Below are positions 1 through 5,293 of a stretch of DNA of 5,293 nt, in pieces. Under the pieces are notes generated by a model. It made no database searches. It saw only the letters and a program-made list of their open reading frames with translations, and was not told the DNA's origin. The stretch's first letter is position 1; every line of letters starts with the position of its first letter. The stretch is from Candidatus Zixiibacteriota bacterium. GTDB taxonomy: Bacteria; Zixibacteria; MSB-5A5; GN15; FEB-12. Position numbers and translations under genes: made by a program. The stretch lies in the NCBI GenBank assembly GCA_016213305.1, contig JACRAV010000199.1, positions 1 through 5,293 on the forward strand, written 5' to 3'.

Positions 1-1
1 C

Positions 2-2182
2 ATCAAAATGACCGCCATCGCTTCGCAGGAAAAGGGGACCTCCGAACATGCCACCGTCTCCGCGACCACCGAGCAGGGAGCGAAAATCATTCGCGACGCC
101 CAATATGCCGATGGCCGCATCTATGATCTCTGGACGGCCAATGACCTCATTCCCATGCTACCCGGCGACACTATCATCTCGCTGTATCTGTACGAAGAAC
201 AGCGGGGCGATACCTCGTCCCAGTTCCAATGGGCCAATTGTGTCGTCGATCCCCTCCGACCGACCACCGACCGATCCGAGCGTTACCGCGTGGCGGAACT
301 GAAACCGACCACTCTTTCCGGTTCCGGGAGACAGTCGTTCGAATGGATAGAGGACTCCGCGCGAAACCTCCACTACCTCGTATTTCAGGTTCCGCATAAT
401 CAATGGGCGCTCGGGGTGTACTATGAATTCAAGCGTCATCGGGGCGGCGGCATCATCGACACCATCCGGGTGGGAAACATTGACGAGGAAGAGCTGGTGC
501 TGAAAAAGTTACGCACCCAGTCCGGCAACTTCAACCCCTCGGACCCGACCTGGAATATGATGTGGCGCAATTGCTATGATATTCCGTTCAACGCCCGCAT
601 CGAAGAACTCGACATCAAGATTTACAAGGGCCTCGATGGTACCGAGGCCTCAGGCCAGAATCTCTATTATCAGATCAACGACGGCAGGCAATACGGATAT
701 TTGACAATTCTTGGTCTTGACCTGCAAAATGGCAGTAGCTCGCCCATCGCCGACAACCGGGTGGACAATCTGCAGACAATCTTTCGGCCCGACCTCGGTC
801 TGCTGATCTTTCCCGACCGGTACCCGTTCATGTCGGATACCACCTATGTCCTGGGCACCGGCCGGACGCCGCCGCTGGCCGATCCCGTCTCGGACATTTA
901 CATATATAACGATTCCAAACGATACAGCGGTTCAAAGTACTATCTGCAGCAGACCACCAAGACTCGTAGCTCGATCATCCGGCTCAACCGATCCAATATC
1001 ATTCCCGGGTCAGAGCGCGTGACCCTCAACGGTCGCCAGCTTCAGAAAGATGTTGATTATCACATTTCATACGAGATTGGCCAGTTGACCTTGCTCAAGG
1101 AAGAAGCACTCGATCCGAGCGCCCAGTTGTCGGTTGATTTCGAATTCGCCCCGTTTCTTGCCCTCCAGAAGAAGACTCTCTTCGGGATGCGGCTCGAATA
1201 TGAAGTCAGCAAGAACCTTCGACTCGGCGGAACCTTTCTCTACAAATCGGACAAGGCCGAGGAACGCAAACCCAGGGTCGGGCAGGAAACCTCCCGTGGC
1301 ACCGTCGCCGGCTTCGATTTCAGTATGAACCTCTACCCGAAATTCCTGACCAAAGCCGTCAACGCCCTGCCGCTCATAACCACCGACGCTCTCTCGACCA
1401 TCTCCATTTCCGGTGAAGTCGCCCAGTCCCGCCCCAATCCCAATGTCACCGGCGTGGCCTATATCGATGACTTTGAGGGAACCGTCGAACAGTCCACGCT
1501 CGGCCTCAATCGGACCAATTGGTGGCTATGTTCGCCGCCCGAACAGATGAAAAGCCCCGCCGCTGGAGGTGATTCCTCGGTCATGGACCGCCGCGCCCGC
1601 GTGCTCTGGTACACTCCGCCCGCCGTGCGTTGGGAAGATGTGTACAAAAGTACGCCCAGACAGGGTGAGGGGCTGATCTCACCCTTCCGTCTCGTCTATC
1701 GACCGGACACCGTCGGCGTGGGACCGGCCAAAGCGACCGCACCCGGCGCCAAATGGGGCGGGATCCAGACCACACTTCGCACTGTTGACGAATCTCGGGT
1801 CCGGCTCCTTGAACTGCGCGTCAAAGGCAACAAGGGAATCCTCCACTTCGATATCGGGAAGATCAGCGAAGACATAAACTACAATAACAACCTGGACCTG
1901 GGAGAAAACGCCGGCGGCAACATTACCCGCCTTACCAGTGACGACGACATCGGAATGGACGGCACGGCCGATGGCAACGAGCCCGGCTATGACGTCGATA
2001 CCTTGCCCGATCCGAATCGCGACGACTTCCGTAGTTATGTTGATGGGTCCACCTACGACGGGAATCCACCGCCGGTGGCCAAGCGACGACTGACTCCCGC
2101 CTTCAAAGATTCGGTGGTCGGTGCCAATGATGTCCTTCGTTTCGACTGGATCAACGGAACCGAGGGGAATCTGAAGGACTGA
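2..2182 (+). CDS. sprA: SprA-like T9SS outer-membrane translocon, N-terminal part (5' partial, ends at premature TGA)
   Basis: This is the first part of a SprA/Sov protein, the very large outer-membrane beta-barrel through which T9SS cargo leaves the periplasm. The frame is open to the left edge. The first ATG, at 8, is probably internal: no signal peptide follows it, and family members carry more N-terminal sequence. Residues below count from that ATG. Residues 180-205 hold a DPTWNMMWRNCYDIP block like the SprA 'NPVWDLMMKNIYSL' segment. Residues 319-380 hold the 'IPGSERVTLNGRQL...DVDYHISYEIGQLTLL' type repeat unit, and 388-445 a barrel-strand region (LFGMRLEYEVSKNLRLGGTF). AYIDDFEG at 484-491 is the best family signature. 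Acidic EF-hand-like loops lie at 622-658, followed by INGTEGN at 715-721. Only three Cys are present (78, 189, 508). The frame stops at TGA 2180-2182 inside a variable acidic loop, in mid-domain, so this is not a natural C-terminus. Family assignment is strong and is from remembered family sequences, not a search. Confidence 0.85.
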   Translation: MKMTAIASQEKGTSEHATVSATTEQGAKIIRDAQYADGRIYDLWTANDLIPMLPGDTIISLYLYEEQRGDTSSQFQWANCVVDPLRPTTDRSERYRVAELKPTTLSGSGRQSFEWIEDSARNLHYLVFQVPHNQWALGVYYEFKRHRGGGIIDTIRVGNIDEEELVLKKLRTQSGNFNPSDPTWNMMWRNCYDIPFNARIEELDIKIYKGLDGTEASGQNLYYQINDGRQYGYLTILGLDLQNGSSSPIADNRVDNLQTIFRPDLGLLIFPDRYPFMSDTTYVLGTGRTPPLADPVSDIYIYNDSKRYSGSKYYLQQTTKTRSSIIRLNRSNIIPGSERVTLNGRQLQKDVDYHISYEIGQLTLLKEEALDPSAQLSVDFEFAPFLALQKKTLFGMRLEYEVSKNLRLGGTFLYKSDKAEERKPRVGQETSRGTVAGFDFSMNLYPKFLTKAVNALPLITTDALSTISISGEVAQSRPNPNVTGVAYIDDFEGTVEQSTLGLNRTNWWLCSPPEQMKSPAAGGDSSVMDRRARVLWYTPPAVRWEDVYKSTPRQGEGLISPFRLVYRPDTVGVGPAKATAPGAKWGGIQTTLRTVDESRVRLLELRVKGNKGILHFDIGKISEDINYNNNLDLGENAGGNITRLTSDDDIGMDGTADGNEPGYDVDTLPDPNRDDFRSYVDGSTYDGNPPPVAKRRLTPAFKDSVVGANDVLRFDWINGTEGNLKD
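1871..1981 (+). other. Two EF-hand-like acidic loops in the SprA protein
   Basis: Residues 622-633 (counting from ATG 8) read DINYNNNLDLGE. This fits a 12-residue EF-hand/dockerin-type calcium loop with D1, N3, N5, L8, D9 and E12. Residues 647-658 read DIGMDGTADGNE, with D1, G3, D5, G6, D9 and E12, similar to the 'DEGLDGxxDxxE' loops common in SprA. No flanking EF-hand helices are apparent, so these are probably surface or periplasmic calcium-type loops and not classical EF-hands. Calcium binding is inferred from the spacing only. Confidence 0.5.
2180..2182 (+). other. In-frame TGA interrupting the sprA reading frame
   Basis: The codons read GAG GGG AAT CTG AAG GAC TGA TCG GCG GAC, and the same frame then stays open to 5206. 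No frame change is needed to continue, so this is a nonsense-type interruption and not an indel. It sits after the INGTEGN motif in an Asp-rich loop (LKD-stop-SADDSPDEE). A single C-to-T change from CGA (Arg) would make it; GGA, AGA, TCA, TTA, TGG, TGC and TGT are the other one-step sources. The loop is too variable for the original residue to be named. Confidence 0.9.
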
Positions 2183-2202
2183 TCGGCGGACGATTCGCCC
2201 GA
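2183..2202 (+). other. Small GC-rich hairpin directly after the in-frame TGA
   Basis: GGCG (2185-2188) pairs with CGCC (2196-2199) around a 7-base loop (2189-2195). The stem extends by C2184-G2201 and T2183-A2202 with C2200 bulged, giving six pairs that begin on the base after the stop codon. No T-tract follows, so it is not an intrinsic terminator. Short stems of this size are common in GC-rich coding DNA, and a functional role is not supported. Confidence 0.2.
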
Positions 2203-2491
2203 CGAAGAAAAACATCTGCAGACGGACCAGAAGCAGAACAATTACTTCGCCTACCATATCAATCTGGACACGCTTGTATCGGACACGTTCCTTGTTCCCT
2301 CATCCTCGAACGCCAAGGGATGGCGCACCTATCGAATTCCCATCCGGGACACTTCTATCTGGGACGGGCACTTTGCCGCCGGCGCCGCACCGATCCTGCG
2401 CTGGTACGACGTCAACTCCATACGCGTCTGGCTGGAGTCCCCCGACGGCGACCCCGACACGCTTACCGTCGATATCGCCAACTGGTATCTG
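2183..2491 (+). other. sprA: Coding continuation of sprA between the TGA and the next possible start
   Basis: These 309 bases lie outside the two stretches a gene caller would report, but they are not intergenic. The frame upstream of the TGA continues for 103 codons with no stop and no ATG, GTG or TTG. It reads like the SprA block that follows INGTEGN: an acidic loop, then NNYFAYHINLDT (2237-2272), WRTYRIPIRD (2321-2350), RVWLESPDGD (2423-2452) and an ANWYLVSSNWQ segment running into the next part. These match the family pattern of 'NNYFEY..I.L', 'GW..YRIPLKD' and 'A.IE.VGNRWQ' as I recall it. In other frames the region gives only Arg/Pro-rich translations without family resemblance. Confidence 0.8.
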
Positions 2492-5206
2492 GTGTCGTCC
2501 AATTGGCAGGATTCCGTCCGAACCGCGATTACCTCACCTCCCATTACCGAAAACTCCGGCTCAAAATTCTATGTCGCCACCGTCAGCGAGGAAGAAAACA
2601 CAAACTTCAGGCCGCCGCCCGGCGTCGAGGCCTACCACGACAAAGCCACCAACACGACCGAGCCGCAACGCGCTATGACGCTGGTGTACGACAGTCTCTA
2701 CCCCAACGACACGTGCATGGCCGTCAAGCAACTCCTCTCCATTGACCGCTATACCGGCTACCGCCGCCTGAAGATGTTCGTGCACGGTCCCGACAGCGCC
2801 GACTCGCAGAAAATCCGGTTCATTCTCCGCGTCGGTCTCGACGCCAATAACTTCTACGAGTATCGCACGCTCCTCAAACCCGGATGGAACGAGGGCAATT
2901 ACGTTGACATGGACTTCAACGCCCTGACCGGATTCAAGGACGAACTCCTGCGCAATCGCGATTCAACCCGGAAAGTCCTTAGCGACAGTCTTGGCCCGGA
3001 CTACCATTACTATATTCATGGAAGTCCCAATATCAACCAGGTCAAGTACCTCGCGGTGGGACTGATTAATCTGGACACTACGTTGGTGGCCGGCCGGCCC
3101 CGACAAATCTCCGGCGAGGTCTGGGTCGATGAGCTGAGGGTGAGCGATGTCCGGGCCGATGTCGGCACCGCCGCCCGCTTCGACGTCAGCGGGCGACTGG
3201 CCGACCTGATCAACTACGGGGTCAACTACGAATCGAAAGACCCGTATTTCCGCGGGCTTTCCGCCGCCACCCGCGGGGGATCGGAAATCAATCTGGGTAG
3301 CGGCTCATCATCCAAGACCTATGGCTGGAGTCTGTCGATGGGACTTCACAAATTCCTGCCGATGTCCTGGAATGTCCAGCTCCCGGTGAGTTTCAGCTTT
3401 TCCAAATCCGAACAGTTGCCCTTGCTGGGCACCAACTCGGACATCATTCTTCCGGCCAAGGCCCGCCAGCTCGAAAAAACCACTTCCGAGCGGAAGAGTT
3501 TTAATATCTCCGAATCCTTCGCCAGGAAGTCCCGCAACCCGCTGTTCAGTGTTCTTCTGAACCGCCAGCGATCGTCGTTTTCTTATTCCCGGTCGCTTCT
3601 CGTGTCGCCGGTGCAACCGTACCACTTCAGCGAGCAATACACCGTTCACGGCGAATACGACATGGGGTACGACCGGCTCAAGCCCCTGCCCATCTTCTTC
3701 TGGACGAAGCCCTTTCCGTACCTGAAGAAACTGCAGTCGGCCCGCCTGGGCTACTATCCGAATATGTGGCGCTGGTCGGGGAATTTCATGCGCTCGCTTA
3801 CCGTCACCCGCGACAACAAGGATAATACCAGTTCGTCTTTCCTCCGTTCCCTCGACTACAACATGAATCTGCAATACAAAATGTTCCAGAATATCGCATT
3901 GGACTACACCATGAACAGCCGGCGCGACCTCAGTGATACCTCCACCGTCCGCTGGAAACTCTCCAATTTGCGTCTGGGCGAGGAACTGGGATACAATCAG
4001 TCGTTCCGCACCGGCTGGAGCCCGGTTCTGTTTTCCTTTGTGAGCAGTTCATTCGGTTATTCATCGACCTATTCCGACAACTATAACCGGCAAAATAAGA
4101 CGCGTACCGGCGATGTGAGCGTCACCTGGTCCGTGAGCGGTCAATTCAACCATCAAGCCCTGCTGGGTGGGCGCGCGTCATCGACCGGACGCATTTCCAT
4201 GCCCCAGCCGGTTTCCGCCAGGGACAAAGTGAAGAAACCGTCAGTCCCCTTTTACGAACATCCTCGGAAATTGATCCGCAAGGTCACCTCCTGGATCAAT
4301 CCCGTCAGCTACCGGTACCAGACTTCCTACAACAGTTCCGTGCCCGGAATGGCGGTTCGACCGGGACAGATGTACCGTCTTGGCATCAGCCGGTCCCCCG
4401 ATGTTCGCATCGGCGGACAGAACCTCAGCCAGCCGCATTCCGGCGAGGGCAAACAATATGAATTCTCTTCCGGATTCAGTTTCCTCGGCGGCCTGGTACT
4501 CGATGTCAAACTGCGGCGCGATATCACCCGCGACCTCATTCGGGCGGGGGATCGAAATGAAAGAATCTCCGGAAGCTGGCCTGATCTGAACATACGTATT
4601 CAGGCGTTCAAGACGTTTCCCTTGATCAAGAAGCAACTCAACAAGTTTATTCAGGTGTTCACCCCGAGGACGTCGTACACTCGCCAGACTAATGAGGAGC
4701 GCAATCTCACCAGAGGCTTCACCAACAGCCGGTCCACCTCGATAGCGCAAAGCCCCCTGCTGGCCCTCAATTTCAGGGCCTTCAAGGCCTTGTCCCTTTC
4801 GGGATCGTACAACCGCACCTCCACCGAAGCGAGGAGCTTTGCCAAGGATGGTGCGCTCCACGCAATCAGCCGCACCCGGAACCGATCGCTGGCGATCACC
4901 ACCCAGTATTCGTTTTCCGCCCCCACCGGCATCGGGCTTCCGCTGTTGGGCAAGGTCAAGTTCAGATCTCAAATGCAGATTTCCACCGATATTCGGTTCA
5001 ATTCGACCTACAGCGAAACCGAACAGGCCAACGGACAAAAGAATTCCGCCCGCAACGCCACCGACTTCGCTGTTTCCCCCAATATCGCTTACCAATTCAG
5101 TCCGCAGATCAAGGGCGGGCTTATGGCCCGTTGGCAGGACTCCCGCGACCTCAGCAGTAAAAGCCACACCCGCGAACTGCGGATGTGGGCCGAAATCCGC
5201 TTCTGA
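2492..5206 (+). CDS. sprA: SprA-like T9SS outer-membrane translocon, C-terminal part
   Basis: This is the second part of the SprA-like barrel, in the same frame as the part before the TGA. GTG 2492 is only the first formal start after the TGA. No purine-rich ribosome binding site precedes it, and the family match begins upstream, so separate initiation here is unlikely. Counting from GTG, residues 26-60 carry the 'VSEEENTNFRPPPGVE' block. RLKMFVHG is at 92-99 and GEVWVDELRVSDV, a strong SprA signature, at 208-220. From about 230 to the end there is a long run of amphipathic beta-strand patterns rich in Ser, Arg, Tyr and Phe, as in the SprA barrel. It includes KPLPIFFWTKPFPYLKKLQ (397-415), SWINPVSYRYQTSYN (600-614) and SWPDLNIRIQ (695-704). 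The last strand, ELRMWAEIRF, alternates hydrophobic residues and ends in Phe, as expected for a BAM-recognised C-terminus. It has one Cys (75), no further stops and no frameshift. The natural stop is TGA 5204-5206. Confidence 0.85.
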   Translation: MSSNWQDSVRTAITSPPITENSGSKFYVATVSEEENTNFRPPPGVEAYHDKATNTTEPQRAMTLVYDSLYPNDTCMAVKQLLSIDRYTGYRRLKMFVHGPDSADSQKIRFILRVGLDANNFYEYRTLLKPGWNEGNYVDMDFNALTGFKDELLRNRDSTRKVLSDSLGPDYHYYIHGSPNINQVKYLAVGLINLDTTLVAGRPRQISGEVWVDELRVSDVRADVGTAARFDVSGRLADLINYGVNYESKDPYFRGLSAATRGGSEINLGSGSSSKTYGWSLSMGLHKFLPMSWNVQLPVSFSFSKSEQLPLLGTNSDIILPAKARQLEKTTSERKSFNISESFARKSRNPLFSVLLNRQRSSFSYSRSLLVSPVQPYHFSEQYTVHGEYDMGYDRLKPLPIFFWTKPFPYLKKLQSARLGYYPNMWRWSGNFMRSLTVTRDNKDNTSSSFLRSLDYNMNLQYKMFQNIALDYTMNSRRDLSDTSTVRWKLSNLRLGEELGYNQSFRTGWSPVLFSFVSSSFGYSSTYSDNYNRQNKTRTGDVSVTWSVSGQFNHQALLGGRASSTGRISMPQPVSARDKVKKPSVPFYEHPRKLIRKVTSWINPVSYRYQTSYNSSVPGMAVRPGQMYRLGISRSPDVRIGGQNLSQPHSGEGKQYEFSSGFSFLGGLVLDVKLRRDITRDLIRAGDRNERISGSWPDLNIRIQAFKTFPLIKKQLNKFIQVFTPRTSYTRQTNEERNLTRGFTNSRSTSIAQSPLLALNFRAFKALSLSGSYNRTSTEARSFAKDGALHAISRTRNRSLAITTQYSFSAPTGIGLPLLGKVKFRSQMQISTDIRFNSTYSETEQANGQKNSARNATDFAVSPNIAYQFSPQIKGGLMARWQDSRDLSSKSHTRELRMWAEIRF

Positions 5207-5235
5207 TCGTTTTCATTTGACATCGCTCCTCGGCT

Positions 5236-5260
5236 CGCTGACATTATCAGCGTGATTGTT
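5236..5260 (+). terminator. Weak candidate intrinsic terminator downstream of sprA
   Basis: A perfect 6-bp inverted repeat, CGCTGA (5236-5241) and TCAGCG (5247-5252), encloses a 5-base loop, CATTA. It is followed by the modestly T-rich TGATTGTT (5253-5260). It lies 30 bases past the natural stop. The stem is short and the T-tract imperfect, so it would be a weak terminator at best. The rest of the tail, 5207-5293, shows no supportable gene, promoter or repeat. Confidence 0.3.
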
Positions 5261-5293
5261 CACAGATATGCGCCATTGCTGATGTTGGTCGTC

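Larger units (their letters stand above)
2..5206 (+). pseudogene. sprA: Whole sprA reading frame, 5' partial, interrupted once by TGA (disrupted gene, readthrough or sequence error)
   Basis: Taken as one locus, the frame holds 1,733 sense codons plus the internal TGA and the terminal stop. Bacteroidota SprA is usually about 2,300-2,500 residues, so several hundred N-terminal residues may lie left of the window. If the TGA is real and always terminates, the product lacks most of the barrel and cannot work as a translocon. If it is a sequencing error or is read through, the gene is intact. The 1,007 open codons after the TGA, with family motifs and a proper barrel end, argue against old decay. 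The label 'pseudogene' is a conservative placeholder: the sequence alone cannot separate these possibilities. No second SprA copy is visible. Confidence 0.55.

Noticed and set aside
2492..2530. GTG 2492 as a true start of a separate protein
   Set aside because: There is no Shine-Dalgarno-like sequence before it, no signal peptide after it although the product is an outer-membrane barrel, and family similarity begins more than 200 bases upstream in the same frame.
2274..2745. Two overlapping + strand frames near the break (2274-2678 and 2320-2745) that could be taken as a frameshifted continuation
   Set aside because: Their translations are Arg/Pro/Thr/His-rich and show no SprA motifs. The frame of the upstream part continues with family motifs across the same bases, so there is no frameshift.
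4241..5167. A 308-codon open frame on the minus strand, with shorter antisense frames at 1679-2257 and 3308-3874
   Set aside because: They lie opposite well-supported SprA coding sequence, have no recognisable domain and lack convincing ribosome binding sites. Long antisense frames are expected opposite GC-rich genes.
2180..5206. Alternative genetic code with UGA read as Trp or Gly
   Set aside because: TGG and ordinary Gly codons are used throughout, only one internal TGA occurs in about 1,730 codons, and TGA also ends the gene exactly at the expected barrel C-terminus. A UGA-sense code would give many internal TGAs.
5213..5293. Possible 3' end of a convergent minus-strand gene (26 open codons ending at a TGA whose complement is 5213-5215)
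   Set aside because: It is too short to distinguish from chance, has no recognisable motif and is cut by the window edge.
5268..5293. Possible start of a downstream + strand gene at ATG 5268 or ATG 5282
   Set aside because: ATG 5268 meets a TGA after four codons. ATG 5282 has only four codons in the window and no ribosome binding site before it.

Overview
The window holds one very large gene on the + strand, read in a single frame from the left edge to 5206 and broken by one in-frame TGA at 2180-2182. The encoded protein is recognisable as SprA (Sov in Porphyromonas), the giant outer-membrane beta-barrel translocon of the type IX secretion system (T9SS). This rests on family-like blocks spread through both parts, among them AYIDDFEG (1457-1480), the acidic loops at 1871-1981, WRTYRIPIRD (2321-2350), RLKMFVHG (2765-2788) and GEVWVDELRVSDV (3113-3151). 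The protein also ends in a barrel-type alternating strand with a terminal Phe.

Layout. Bases 2-2182 encode the first 726 visible residues; the true N-terminus, including any signal peptide, lies left of the window. Bases 2183-2491 have no usable start codon but continue the same protein in the same frame. Bases 2492-5206 are the 904-codon stretch a gene caller would report as a second gene from a GTG that has no ribosome binding site. Bases 5207-5293 are a short tail with a weak candidate terminator hairpin and no supportable gene.

Organism. SprA is typical of Bacteroidota and related phyla of the FCB group. The moderately GC-rich DNA, the divergence from Bacteroidota SprA as I remember it, and a visible length of about 1730 residues suggest a non-Bacteroidota FCB lineage (Zixibacteria, Gemmatimonadota or Latescibacterota-like). 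This is inference from memory, and the phylum is uncertain.

The main point of interest is the lone TGA. About 1,007 codons after it remain open, keep family motifs and end at a plausible barrel terminus. That fits a very recent nonsense mutation, a sequence error or stop-codon readthrough better than an old pseudogene. No T9SS partner gene (porV, porK/L/M/N, plug) is visible, so nothing can be said about operon structure.
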